Shown: in pieces, positions 49,888 through 59,804 of the stretch
How the letters are laid out: every line of letters begins with the position of its first letter
How positions within the stretch are numbered: the first letter of the stretch is position 1
From: Phytophthora colocasiae
Lineage: Eukaryota; Oomycota; Peronosporomycetes; Peronosporales; Peronosporaceae
Direction of reading: 5' to 3'
Assembly (NCBI GenBank): GCA_018806915.1
Contig: JAGKQI010000105.1
Coordinates: 2,294,001 to 2,358,000, forward strand
Length of the DNA stretch: 64,000 nt
Notes under the pieces: model-generated
Seen by the model: the letters and a program-made list of their open reading frames with translations, nothing else
Told to the model about the DNA's origin: nothing
Databases searched by the model: none
Program-made: the position numbers and the translations under genes

Positions 49888-51396
49888 ATGGGCGTTATCT
49901 CAGTGCACGGCGACTCGGACTGGAACTCGCAGATGCAGAGTGCAGGTGGGAAACTGGTGGTGGTGGATTTCTCGGCCGTTTGGTGCGGCCCGTGCCAGCA
50001 CATCAAGCCCGTGTATCACCAGCTCAGTGATCAGTACCATGACGTGGTGTTCCTCGAGGTGGACGAGGCGCAGAACCGCTCGCTCATCGGAGCTCTGGGC
50101 GTTCGCGGCTTCCCCACTTTCCATTTCTATGTGAACCAGAACAAGGTGGACGAGCTTGTGGGTGCTGACCCGAACCAGTTGCGCGCTAAGATCGAGCAGT
50201 GGCGTCAATCGGCTTTTAACCCCTTTGCATCTCCCGGTATGACGCTTGGAGCGGCTTCTGGAAGCTCTTCTCAGCCTCTTTCTGCTGCTGAGGCCCGTGA
50301 GGCCAGACTCAAACGATTTAACAACGTGAGTTTGGTACCTAACGTCCCTACGCCGACTCCTGCTGCTCCTACTCCTGCTCCTAAGCCGGCGGTACCAGAC
50401 TCGAACATGGTGTGTGACCCGGCTACTGGTGTCTGTCGCCCTAAGGACGACGATGAAGAGATGAAGGAGGAAGGCGATAATATGGGTCCACCGCCTGTCA
50501 ACGAGGATTTGTTGACGCAATTGAAGGAAATGGGCTTTGATGACCTCCGCTCTCGTAAGGCGTTGCTCGCAACGGACAACCAGGGTTTGGAAGTGGCTAT
50601 CAATTGGTTAGGCGACCACCAGGAAGATGCTGATATTGATGAACCTATCAAGTTTGTGGACTTGTCGAAATCTGCACCGAAACGGGAGTTGACTCCAGAG
50701 GAAAAGGCAGCCAAGGTGGAGGAACTCAAGGCTCGCATTGCCAAAAAGCGTGCTGAACGCGAGGAGCAGGAGAAAGCCGATCTGCGCACCAACGAGCTGA
50801 AACGCCGTACTGAAGGACAGGGAATGCAGGAGGCCAGGGAGGAGATAGAAGCTATTCAGAGGAAGATCGCGGCTGAGAAGATGAAGAAGGACAAAGATGA
50901 CGCCAAACGTGAGCGGGAACGTCTACGCAAACAGATCGAAATGGACAAGCGTGAACGACAAGCTAGAGGTGGCCGGTTGGGTGGCGCTCCTATTGACGTT
51001 GCCCCTATCGATGTGGGTTCGAAGAAGGAAGAAGAGAAAAAGAAGAATAGTCCCGTCCTGACGCCTAAGGAGCAGATTGTGAAGAACGTTGGTATCCTGA
51101 AGAAGTACCGTGTTGGCAATGACGGTCTTACTGCTCTCAAGACACTGAACGTGTATGTGAAGAACCTGGTTGAGAAGCCTGAGGAGGAGAAGTTCCGTAC
51201 GATCAACCTAGAGAACCCTGCGTTCCGTAAACGCGTGGCTAGCCTCGTTGGAGGCGTGGCATTCCTGAAAAGCTTAGGTTACGAAAAGGATGAGACTGAC
51301 GGCAACCTCAAGCTTTCATTGGAAAACCGTGACTTGGAGTTGCTGCAGTATGCTCGCGCTCAGCTCCAAGGTGCTATTGCTGAGCTCACGAACTAA
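49888..51396 (+). CDS. Thioredoxin-UBA-PUB domain protein
   Basis: An intronless 502-residue protein. Residues 5-108 are a thioredoxin domain with an intact active site, WCGPC at 32-36, and cis-Pro in GFPTFHFY. A Pro/Ala linker and an acidic stretch follow. A UBA domain is at about 205-245 (LLTQLKEMGFDDLRSRKALLAT, split as LLTQLKEMGFDDL and ALLATDNQGLEVAINWL). A long highly charged coiled coil spans about 260-380. The C-terminus (about 395-500) is a PUB/PUG-like domain (LKTLNVYVKNLVEKPEEEKF, NPAFRKRVASLVGG, LKSLGYEKD). UBA binds ubiquitin and PUB binds p97/VCP. The protein therefore looks like a redox-active adaptor of the p97-ubiquitin pathway. Confidence 0.9.
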   Translation: MGVISVHGDSDWNSQMQSAGGKLVVVDFSAVWCGPCQHIKPVYHQLSDQYHDVVFLEVDEAQNRSLIGALGVRGFPTFHFYVNQNKVDELVGADPNQLRAKIEQWRQSAFNPFASPGMTLGAASGSSSQPLSAAEAREARLKRFNNVSLVPNVPTPTPAAPTPAPKPAVPDSNMVCDPATGVCRPKDDDEEMKEEGDNMGPPPVNEDLLTQLKEMGFDDLRSRKALLATDNQGLEVAINWLGDHQEDADIDEPIKFVDLSKSAPKRELTPEEKAAKVEELKARIAKKRAEREEQEKADLRTNELKRRTEGQGMQEAREEIEAIQRKIAAEKMKKDKDDAKRERERLRKQIEMDKRERQARGGRLGGAPIDVAPIDVGSKKEEEKKKNSPVLTPKEQIVKNVGILKKYRVGNDGLTALKTLNVYVKNLVEKPEEEKFRTINLENPAFRKRVASLVGGVAFLKSLGYEKDETDGNLKLSLENRDLELLQYARAQLQGAIAELTN

Positions 51397-51556
51397 AGCT
51401 AAATAACAGCACTCTTTCTCCTCGAATATACTACTACATGTACTGTAGTACTTTTATACTGATATGTCTGAACACTTTCATACTGCTCGCTGTGCTTTAT
51501 GAAGCCCCCAGCTAGCGTCCTTGTTTCATTCTTTACGCTGTGAAAAATCCATATCT

Positions 51557-52972
51557 TTAAAGCGAGAAAAAGCGGCCGAACAATCCCTTCCGTTGTTCAG
51601 CAGGCTGCTGTTCATCATCCGGCTTTGGCTTGCCAGCGATTTCTCCACTTTCTACGCGCTTGTGGGTTTCTTGCAGAGGAACATGGGAACCTCCGATAGG
51701 TGGAGAGATGACGTCGGTCTGAATGCCGCTAACAATAATGGACACGTACACAGATCCCTCTAGCGATTGATCGTAACATGTTCCGAAGATAATGTTGGCT
51801 TCGTCATGCACACGGTTGCGAATGATTTCCATAATCTCGTCCACTTCGAACAGAGTCATGTCTTCACCACCGCGAATAGTAACCAACAGGCCGTGTGCAG
51901 ACTCTGTAGGCAGATCACCCAGCAGCGGGTTCACTAGTGCCTGTTCCGCAGCTTTCCTTGCACGTCCTTCCTCACTTGAGATACCGGAACCCATGATGGC
52001 ACGACCAGCATTCGACAGAATCGTCTTGATATCGGCAAAGTCCAAATTGATAAGTCCCGGTCGAACAATGAGATCCGTGACGCCTTTAACGCCTTCCAGC
52101 AACACATCGTCTGCATATCGGAAGGCCTCCAGCATGGTTGTACTCTTGTCCGCTAGGGCCAACAAATTCTGGTTAGGGACAACGATCAGCGTGTCGACGT
52201 ACTTGGCCAACTCCTTCACTCCGGCATTGGCCAGTCTCGTACGATTAGGTCCTTCCGATCGGAACGGAGTGCTTACCACGCCTACAGTTAAAATGCCCAG
52301 CTCTCTCGCAATACTGGCCACAACGGGTGCTGCTCCTGTACAAGTTCCTCCGCCCATTCCACCGGTGATGAACAGCATATTGCTGTCTTGTAACATCTGC
52401 TGAATCTCTCCCTGCTGATGCTCAGCTGAGCGTTTACCCAGTTCCGGCTTGGATCCAGCTCCTAGGCCCTTGGTAATCTCCTTGCCCAGTGTGATCTTGT
52501 GCGGGGCCAGTGAGCGTCCCAAGGCCTGACAGTCCGTGTTGGCCACAATAAACTCGACACCTTCCAGCTGTGACGCGATCATATTGTTGACTGCATTGCT
52601 GCCTGCTCCACCGAGACCCATAACTGTGATCCACGGCTTCCCGTCCTTAAACGTAGCCACCAAGGGACGTTTCTTGCCTTCCTCCTTGTCCACAGCTTCG
52701 ACGTGATTGGAACTCGTTGACACGGAAGATTTAGCTGCTCTCGCCGCTGGTGTCGACCGTTTCCGCCGCTCATTAGTACGCTTGGAGTTTCTTCGCGGGG
52801 CTGGCGCTGACGTTTCGTTGGTAGATGCGCTGTTTCCATTGAGTTTGGCAGCGTCAAATGTGGCGCTGGGCTCATGTACCATACGCGCGGACTGAAGGAA
52901 AGGAGACAAGCGCGAGGTGGAGAGCGCCGTCCTGCGCGACTGAAGCAGCAGCGAAGCGCAACGAGAAGCCAT
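51557..52972 (-). CDS. FtsZ: FtsZ, mitochondrial-type division GTPase
   Basis: A 471-residue intronless protein from ATG 52972. It is a bacterial-type tubulin homologue that forms the organelle division ring. The GTPase core starts at about residue 112: ITVMGLGGAGSNAVNNMI, NTDCQALGRSLAPHKI, the tubulin signature GGGTCTGAAPVVA, FRSEGPNRTRLANAG, and DLIVRPGLINLDFADI. The C-terminal domain with GSVYVSIIVSGI is also present. About 110 N-terminal residues are Arg/Ser/Ala-rich with a typical presequence start (MASRCASLLLQSRRTALSTSRL), indicating import into mitochondria; oomycetes have no plastid. The C-terminal tail ends KGLFGRFFSL, a hydrophobic-basic end. Retention of mitochondrial FtsZ is a known trait of stramenopiles. 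Confidence 0.95.
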   Translation of the reverse strand: MASRCASLLLQSRRTALSTSRLSPFLQSARMVHEPSATFDAAKLNGNSASTNETSAPAPRRNSKRTNERRKRSTPAARAAKSSVSTSSNHVEAVDKEEGKKRPLVATFKDGKPWITVMGLGGAGSNAVNNMIASQLEGVEFIVANTDCQALGRSLAPHKITLGKEITKGLGAGSKPELGKRSAEHQQGEIQQMLQDSNMLFITGGMGGGTCTGAAPVVASIARELGILTVGVVSTPFRSEGPNRTRLANAGVKELAKYVDTLIVVPNQNLLALADKSTTMLEAFRYADDVLLEGVKGVTDLIVRPGLINLDFADIKTILSNAGRAIMGSGISSEEGRARKAAEQALVNPLLGDLPTESAHGLLVTIRGGEDMTLFEVDEIMEIIRNRVHDEANIIFGTCYDQSLEGSVYVSIIVSGIQTDVISPPIGGSHVPLQETHKRVESGEIAGKPKPDDEQQPAEQRKGLFGRFFSL

Positions 52973-53557
52973 TGCTGACGAAGATCGGGGGCCGAGGGAG
53001 ACAAGGGGAGCTCTCACCACCTGGGTTCCTCGCTCGTCACCTCTGCGGGAATCAGAGCCACAAAGCGGAGGAGAGTTTTGACCAATAAAAATAGATGGTG
53101 TTATGCAATATCACAACTGGTAAACTTTATTATAAAAAATTGCAGTGAATCTCTCTATCTCAATTCTTATCGCGGCTAAGACAGACCTATGGCCCATAGG
53201 CTATGGGGGCAACAAATCGGCCAGACTTGCCCGGCGTCGTATATCCGGAGCAGCCATGGCGGGCATTGCCAGTCTGGTACTGTGCCCCTGGCTCATTTTG
53301 ACTATGGTTATGCCGCATACCGTAACGTACTTTGGTGTGCAAGGTCTTTACTAAAGACTCTTTACATGTAGTCGATGGCAGTGCACATGAACCTGCACGA
53401 GATGTGTTTTCCGGCCGCTCTCAGAGTGTACAGTACTGTAGACTGTATACAGCTGGATGGCATTCGTGGATGCGATGCCTATTTGAGGCTTTAGTCTGGA
53501 TTTTACTTCTTACCGCTCAAGTTCACTCCAGTTAGCCTACAACTTCCAAGCCTGCTC
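52973..53557. other. Divergent promoter region between FtsZ and the first effector candidate
   Basis: About 585 bp with a CCAAT box at 53082-53086 and an AT-rich block at 53121-53157 that is shared with 57898-57934. No gene was recognised. Confidence 0.45.
53121..53157 (+). repeat. 37-bp dispersed block, copy 1
   Basis: Starts TAAACTTTATTAT and ends CTCTCTA, with AAAATTGCAGT in the middle. About 33 of 37 positions match copy 2 at 57898-57934. Both copies lie in divergent promoter regions. Confidence 0.6.
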
Positions 53558-53896
53558 ATGCGCGTGCACTGTATCCTCCTCCTAGCTACTGCAGCCTGCA
53601 TCGCGAATTCTGCTATTGCTTTTGCTGTACCTGAAGCCGTGAACAATGATCCGAAGCGCAATCTGCGAATTCAAAGCTTTCTTGAGTGGCCAAAAGAACT
53701 TAAGGAGTTTGTCGAACACCATCACCACATCCGAGAAATGTTCACAAGGTGGTGCTTGGAAGATCATGAGCCCAAGGATGGTTTAGAGGAGACGAAAGGA
53801 GAGCGAGACCCTGCGATGGAAGCCGTCTACATCACGTATATGAAGTCCAAGGGCTTGCATGGTAGGAAACTGGCAGTTGCTGAGTGCAACGTGTAG
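53558..53896 (+). CDS. Small secreted RxLR-type effector candidate
   Basis: A 112-residue protein. Residues 1 to about 23 form a signal peptide (MRVHCILLLATAACIANSA). RNLR at 34-37 fits the RxLR motif at the usual distance; a clear dEER motif is not seen (only KGERD much later). The mature part is acidic and helical with EHHHHIREMFTRWCLED and a C-terminal GRKLAVAECNV. It is clearly paralogous to the protein at 55242-55631 in that region. RxLR proteins are delivered into host cells by oomycetes; the target is unknown here. It has no intron. The absence of WY-type tryptophan spacing was judged only by eye. Confidence 0.7.
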   Translation: MRVHCILLLATAACIANSAIAFAVPEAVNNDPKRNLRIQSFLEWPKELKEFVEHHHHIREMFTRWCLEDHEPKDGLEETKGERDPAMEAVYITYMKSKGLHGRKLAVAECNV

Positions 53897-54387
53897 ATGA
53901 AAGACTTCATTAACGGTTAGAGTGGTTGTATTTCAGCTACGGTTTGGCAGGTAGACATCGTAATAGAACGAATTGCTTTTCTGGTCTGCGTTGAGTCAAT
54001 TGTTTTGCAAATTCTTTTCAACTGTACTCGCGAGGCTAAGAAAGTTGGCACGCATTACTTGGTTTCAATAACATCTTTTAGTTTTGCGAATGGAAGGTGA
54101 TCGAAGAGCAGGCTCCATTCTTTTCTTTAAAGTTATTCCATTTGTGGTGATGGGGGCACAGCTTGGTACTACTGTAGTACTATATACATGGTACTTCTTA
54201 TTCAATGTTATCGTCGGCATTTCTTACCACAGTAGTTGAGTACAGCAAAGGAAAAATATACGCGTACATGAAGATATATATTACCTTTTGTTCTAAGTCG
54301 CTGTGCACGTTGGGGCAAGATAACCCCGGCCACTTCTCGTTACGAATCGCAGTTTGGCACGAGAAACATCACCGATAATTTATCGGC

Positions 54388-54420
54388 GATAACCAAGAAG
54401 ATTCTATCTTCTTGTTTATC
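54388..54420. repeat. Hairpin-forming inverted repeat
   Basis: Arms of 15 nt with one mismatch around TCT; the inner core CAAGAAGAT-TCT-ATCTTCTTG (54394-54414) is perfect. Directly before it lies CCGATAA-T-TTATCGG (54373-54387). Confidence 0.6.
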
Positions 54421-54938
54421 AGTGTGGACTCAGCAATTGACTCAACAGTACACCGATGTCAGCACAAAATGCACTACCGGACCGGTAGTACCGGTACGGT
54501 ACAGTACACCGATCGGCAGAATGCAACGACCACTTTCCCGCAGGTGCAAAGTCTGTTCGGCGCGTGTAGACTGGTTATGTGAGAGCGAATTAATATCGAT
54601 TTTGGTAAAAGATAGAGAGCAGCTGTATTTTGCACTAAAAATTGCACTAGTGACGGTTTAATGGATTCCCAGGCTGAAATGGCACGCTTTATCGTAGCCA
54701 AGCGCTCTCCTTTCGCCGTCGTAGCAGTAGCTGTTGCTCTTGCGTAGCTTTGCGTTGGCTTAGCCCCTCTATAGCTTAAAAGGACACGTCGTTTTTCTTG
54801 TATTGTGTAGTGCATGCGGCGTTGTTTGGCTGGCGCGTACACCTCGTCAAGGAGGCCTGTGTGTGGCAACCTCCTTTGCTTCCTGCAATACTGTCGCGGG
54901 TGGTGGGGGCTGCGAGGACTCCTCGTCCGCTTCCTCCA

Positions 54939-54989
54939 TTTTATCGAGTGGCTGGTGGAGACCTCCGTTTTATCGAGTGGCTGGTGGAG
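54939..54989 (+). repeat. 22-bp direct repeat pair upstream of the second effector
   Basis: TTTTATCGAGTGGCTGGTGG plus AG occurs at 54939-54960 and again at 54968-54989, about 250-300 bp before the ATG at 55242. Confidence 0.7.
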
Positions 54990-55241
54990 TTTTATTTTAG
55001 CGATTGAACGCTGCATCGGGCAATTTGATTGGTTGATAACAAAATGTGCACACAATTTTATATCACAGGCGCCCTTTTTATATGGACGCTGCATTCTGTC
55101 GATCGGTGTATCGTAGCGTTGCTCATGAGTTCGCTCAGGATGTGCTCCGATGGCCGCTCTCAGCGGCGTCGGATGACTCGCTACGGATTCTCATTAGACA
55201 ATTTCTTCAGCAGAACTCAAGCACTCGATCATTTGTTGCCC

Positions 55242-55631
55242 ATGAAGGTGCTCTACGTCTTGTTCGCGATCGCTATTCCAGCGTGCAATGCGACTCCAAT
55301 GGACACAAGTGACAAGTCCAACACAGCCACAGCTGGAGGAAGGAAGCTGCTGAGAAGCAACGACGAGGACACGGGCTCAGTTCACGAGGAAAGGGATGGC
55401 TTCATGCCACTCGAAGAGGAGCTCGAAGAACTGGCGGAATTGGTCGAAACGCACCACCATATCCGAGAAGTCTTCACAAAATGGTGTTTGGAGCATGAAA
55501 CGCCGGAAAGCATTGAAAAGGATGGCTCGAAGGATGAGAAAACTGTGGAGCTCTACAAGAAATACATGAACGCTCATGCTGAGAAGGACAAGGAAGGGAA
55601 GAAAGTATATAAAGTTGAGTGCAAGGTGTAG
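55242..55631 (+). CDS. Small secreted RxLR-EER-type effector candidate
   Basis: A 129-residue protein starting at ATG 55242; the open frame continues upstream, but only this start gives a signal peptide (MKVLYVLFAIAIPACNA). RKLLR at 34-38 is a near-RxLR form (R-K-L-L-R) and is followed by an acidic run and a canonical EER at 49-51 (SVHEERDG). The C-terminal region ETHHHIREVFTKWCLEHE, an acidic Lys-rich middle, and KKVYKVECKV parallel the gene at 53558, so the two are diverged tandem duplicates. The cell target is unknown. No intron. Confidence 0.75.
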   Translation: MKVLYVLFAIAIPACNATPMDTSDKSNTATAGGRKLLRSNDEDTGSVHEERDGFMPLEEELEELAELVETHHHIREVFTKWCLEHETPESIEKDGSKDEKTVELYKKYMNAHAEKDKEGKKVYKVECKV

Positions 55632-55933
55632 CCGAATTGCAGAGACCACTACAACTCGAACTACAACAAACACATCAACAATACTTTGTAGTAGTTCATG
55701 TCATATGCTAATAAATCACCGGTCGGCTTAAGGTTTATCTGGCGTCTCCTGTTCTTCCTTCGTACCCCATTCCTGTTACTTTTGTCTTCAAAATGTCAGA
55801 AGCAAACCTCTACTTGCCTTGTTGTAGGTGGACATGAACAGTTGTCGTCCAACGTCACCATTCTACCCCATGCCTGCAACTGCCTCATCAATGCACTACT
55901 CAATCAATATCGAGGTACGACAACACCAAAAGT
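55632..55933. other. Convergent 3' spacer
   Basis: About 300 bp between the effector candidate and the ankyrin gene. Nothing recognised. Confidence 0.4.
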
Positions 55934-57766
55934 TCATCTTGTCGCGTGCCCTATCGAAATGCCGTGTTGAAGCTGTGCCACCTGCAAATAAAAGGTCAGT
56001 GATGCATCAGTATTGCTCCCAACTTCTCACTTACGAGTTGCAGCGAGTTGTGTAATGGCACGACGGTTTCTATGGTCGAAGAAGCAGATATCTTTTCTTC
56101 TCTGTCCACCGTAGCTGGGTCATCATCAGCAGCAAACACTTTGTTAATCACCCCACGCTCCTCAGCTGGAGGCGGCAGTGCTAAAACTGGAGGGGGCAAG
56201 CTCTCTGTTGTCTCTGATGGCATTTGAATTGCTGAAGAAAGCGTGCTAACCGGTCCCAACTCCACTTCCTCCTCCTCATCGCCTTCATCCTTCTCGCTCT
56301 GGCTATTCCGTACCCACTCCTCGTAAGTGTGCTCGTCACCCTCTTCGTCTTGATCATCGTCAACCGGATGCAAATACGCATACTTACCCACAACACCCAC
56401 ACCTAAAATCTTTTCCGGGATGAAATCGCCACAGGCTGAATAGTTCTGCATGAGTAGCTTAGTGCACTGCCTGCCGTTATTCTCCTGCAATACACGCACA
56501 GCCTCCGCAAACTCCATCGCATCAATGCGGATGTCATTCACCGCCACAATGTGATTGTCCGGACGGATGGTGACCCAGTCGATATCCTCACCGACAACGA
56601 TACCAATACGTTTAAGCACGATCAGTGGCTGATCAATGAACTCAAACTCTGGGATACTCTCCACTTCCACCACACGTTCGTACAAGAATAATTCATACTG
56701 GAAGATCTCGCCCACCGACGCCTGAACGACCGCATTGCAGCCACTTGCGACGACTTCCCGGGACATTGTGTTGATGTCACTTTTCACGTAAACAAAGCGC
56801 ACTGTACTAGCCGGTGGGATATCCTTTGTGCTGATAGTGAGTTGACCGTGTGGCCCTGCTGGTACATAATGATACGACCCGATTTCGATCTCCGCCGAGT
56901 CTTCCTCTGAAATGAGCACCTGGATATAATCCTTCACGGAATGCTTTTCTGGCACGTCATACTCCACTGTAGCCACAGAAAAACACTTCAATAATTAGCA
57001 TCAATTCCATCACAACATACCAGTTACACTATTCCTTACCCGTAACGAAAGACCCTTTCTCGACTTGTCCCCCCATATCCAACTGCACAATCCCACTGGG
57101 TCGGAACGCCAGCAGCTTCATCGCATAAACACTCTTGTCCGTGAGTTGATCCAGTGATTCCTTCAGCTCCTGTGCTTGAGCCACCCACTCAGACATATGT
57201 CCTCGCTGCAGAAGATCTTGAGGCAACAAGCCGTAGCTCTCTCTCATCGGTTTTGCCCCTGCATGGATAAGCATCTTGATCGCCACTGCATTCTGCACGA
57301 AGCACGCGTGATGCAGTGCCGTCCATCCATTCTCATCCTTGTGGTCCACATTCACTCGACGTTGTAACAGTAAGTGGAGGATCTCTGCTTCTTTAGGCAA
57401 AAGCTCCAGATCCGCGTCATCCTTGACCTCGTTCACAGTCTCCTCCGCCTCACTACTGCTGCTTTCCTGACTGTCTGCACCGCCATTGGCTACCGGATCC
57501 TGATCCTGTTCTTGCTCTTGTTCCTCAGTGGGAGTGTTGGTCTCCTCTTCGTCGCTGTCTCTGAAGCTATGCAAGTCGTCAAAGTCGTCAAAGTCGTCCT
57601 GATGTTCACGAAGATGTTTGAGACTCGCGACGGCCAGCAGCAAAGGCGTGCGACCGCTGTCGTCCGTAGCTTCGAGCTCCTCCTGCGTCGCCGTCTTGAG
57701 CAGCCGATGGACCTCCGCCAGGTCCCCATACTCGCACGCGCTGTGCAGCGTCACCGTGTTCCCCAT
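55934..57766 (-). CDS. Ankyrin-repeat protein with a PDZ-like region
   Basis: Exons 57766-57040, 56966-56035 and 55981-55934 (donors GTAAGG and GTAAGT) encode 568 residues. The first 60 residues form an ankyrin repeat (LHSACEYGDLAEVHRLLK, DDSGRTPLLLAV). An acidic low-complexity insert follows (DDFDDFDDLHSF, EEQEQEQDQD), then two more repeats (VDHKDENGWTALHHACFVQN, AIKMLIHAGAKPMRESYG). The second exon holds a domain with GEDIDWVTIRPDNHIVAVND and FAEAVRVLQENN, which resembles the GLGF loop and late helix of PDZ domains. It is likely a scaffold protein; no partner is evident. Without the third exon the frame ends 16 residues later by read-through of the last intron. Confidence 0.75.
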
Positions 57767-57983
57767 GGTCGTTGCGCTGATAAAGTGGGGGAGACAGCCG
57801 TAACGTCCGACGTCGCCCGGCTTTGTGGTATAAAATATGAGAAACCTGCGCCTTTCATAGTTGTTACATCGTATTCGCTCGGCATCATCACTTCGGTTAA
57901 ACTTTATTATTGAAAATTGCAGTTAACCTCTCTAACTTTGTTGACCATCAACAAAAGGAGGTTTCCCAGTCAGTACGTACGCA
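57767..57983. promoter_or_regulatory. Bidirectional promoter between ankyrin and DHHC genes
   Basis: 217 bp between divergent starts. It contains the second copy of the 37-bp dispersed block at 57898-57934. Confidence 0.4.
57898..57934 (+). repeat. 37-bp dispersed block, copy 2
   Basis: TAAACTTTATTAT...AAAATTGCAGT...CTCTCTA, matching 53121-53157 with about four differences. It lies 50 bp before the DHHC start codon. Confidence 0.6.
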
Positions 57984-59055
57984 ATGCTGCGTGTTCATGA
58001 CAAGTACGTTGAGCTGCTGCTGTGCGTGGTTATAGTGAACTGATGCTGGGTTTGTAGTGCACTGCTTCGGTCGGTCTCGGTGCTTCCTGTGCTCATGGTG
58101 GCGGTCATCGTGGCGCTGGAGTACTACGTGTTTATGACGGAGCATTGGGTGCCGGGATTCCAGAGGTCTGTAGGGTTCTTCGTGTTCCTGAGGATACTGG
58201 AAGCCGGCTTCTTCCACTTTATAGTCGGCTGTATGCTGGTTGCATACTACAAGGTAGTGTTCACAGGTATGGACATGGACTATTGTTGATAGAATGAGAA
58301 ATGGAGCTGATTTTTCGTGTGCAGATCCAGGATACGTGACGCCAAGTGTAGTGCAACGCATCCAAGATGCTATGCAGGAAGCTATGGAAGGAGGTAGCAA
58401 GACTCCACCGGTGGCGAACACCTGCCGCAGATGCAAAGTGCTTAAACCTTTCCGAGCTCACCACTGCAGCTTCTGTAATCGCTGTGTGTTGAAAATGGGT
58501 ACGTTGTGTAGTGGTTGATACCTCAGCATCCAGATATTGATCACCTTGTGTGTTTGGAACGCAGATCATCACTGCCCGTGGGTTGCGAACTGCGTCGGCC
58601 AAGGCAATTACAAGTTTTTCTTCCATTTCGTCGTGTACGCCTTCCTGGCTCTAGGAATGTGCGTACGAGCGCTATCAGGACCGTTCCAAGCAGCTCTCTT
58701 CATGGACAACGCTCCTCGTGGAGCTGCAGACTTCTCCGCGTTAGCAGTTGTTGGCTTTGTACTGGGAGGTGCATTAGCTATCAGTCTATTGGGCTTCATC
58801 GCTGTCCACTCGTACCTCCTCGTTCACGGTGCAACCACCATCGAATGCCATCAATACGGCCGAACGTTCCCGTTCAACCAAGGGTGGAGAAAGAACTTCA
58901 GCGACGTGTTTGGCGAGACGACAAAAGACTGGTTACTGCCCACAACACCCACTCGAAAGAAGCGCTACACCTTGCACCCTGCAGAGTTGGAGCACCTCGC
59001 TGCGGACAGTTGTTTTGACGACTCCAGCGATCAAGAAGACGACAGTTTGCTATAG
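57984..59055 (+). CDS. DHHC-type protein S-palmitoyltransferase
   Basis: Exons 57984-58003, 58058-58266, 58325-58498 and 58565-59055 give 297 residues in matching phase. The first exon is only 20 nt. Two membrane helices ([28 protein letters not shown]) precede the Cys-rich domain: [39 protein letters not shown], with the catalytic DHHC Cys and NYKFF after it. Two more helices follow ([32 protein letters not shown]). The late TTIE motif is there ([11 protein letters not shown]). These enzymes attach palmitate to cysteines of proteins at endomembranes. The intron splits exactly before D of DHHC. Confidence 0.95.
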
Positions 59056-59164
59056 TAGAAACATTTTATGAATGCGTCAATTCATTTTAACCTTGCGTTG
59101 ACATCCGTCGTTCGCACCGTGTAACCTCCACACCCAATACACAGCACGATTTCTCATGACAGGC

Positions 59165-59804
59165 TTACTGAGGAGGAACCTCGCCAGCATGGAACACAAG
59201 AGACACACTATTCACGCAGTGACGCTCGTCCGTAGGTGTCTTGAAGCCTTCGCCCTTGAAGACGTGCCCCATGTGACTGCAAAGCACAACACTCGTCAGT
59301 TAACCTTTCCAACGATATAAAACTCTTCCAGAACTCCGCACCCATCGCACTTGGCACACATGATCTCTGTGCGGTGTCCGTCTGCATCAGCAACGGCCTA
59401 CACGTAGAACAATGCAAAAATCAATACGCATGCTATAAAAAAAAGTCTTCATAGTTAAGCACCTTGATGGCCCCAGGAATTGCATCATAGAAGGCTGGCC
59501 AGCCACATCCCGAGTCGAACTTTGTGGTGGACGTGTACACAGGAGTCTTGCAGCCTGCACAGACGTACACACCAGTCTCCTTGTGTTTATTGTATTCCCC
59601 AGTTCCAGCACGTTCCGTGCCCTTCAAACGCAGCACTTGGAACTGCGTGGGGGTCAACCGCTGCTTCCACTCTTCATCCGAGAGCTTCACAGCGCCGCTA
59701 TTACTCGACATGTTAGATGCAAAGGCGGAGATGAAGGCAGGAGAGCTTCTACTGGTAATAGTCGGGGACGTGAAGCGAGTCAAAGCACGCAGCCACTTGC
59801 TCAT
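59165..59804 (-). CDS. msrB: Peptide-methionine (R)-S-oxide reductase MsrB
   Basis: Exons 59804-59463, 59397-59342 and 59276-59165 give 169 residues. It repairs R-methionine sulfoxide. Motifs in order are LSDEEWKQRLTPTQFQVLR, GTERAGTGEY, GVYVCAGCKTPVYTS, FDSGCGWPAFYDA, HRTEIMCAKCDGHMGHVFKGEG and RHCVNSVSLVFHAG. The two CxxC pairs (zinc site) and the catalytic Cys in RHCVNS are present. The splice choice GTGCGG at exon 2 restores CDGHMGHVF exactly. The N-terminal about 30 residues (WLRALTRFTSPTITSRSSPA) look like a mitochondrial presequence. It shares a 169-bp promoter with SRP54. Confidence 0.93.

Larger units (their letters stand above)
53897..55241. other. 1.3-kb spacer between the two effector candidates
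   Basis: No supported gene. It contains a long imperfect hairpin (54388-54420), a small palindrome (54373-54387), a GGTACC-rich palindromic stretch near 54478-54500, a 22-bp tandem repeat (54939-54989) and a CCAAT box at 55028-55032. Confidence 0.5.

Noticed and set aside
53189..53371. Palindrome-like GGCCCATAGGCTATGGG segment considered as an RNA gene or tRNA
   Set aside because: No cloverleaf, A/B box or terminator run could be laid out.
55029..55241. Upstream extension of the second effector candidate with an earlier ATG
   Set aside because: The extension places the signal peptide internally. The ATG at 55242 gives a standard secreted effector layout.
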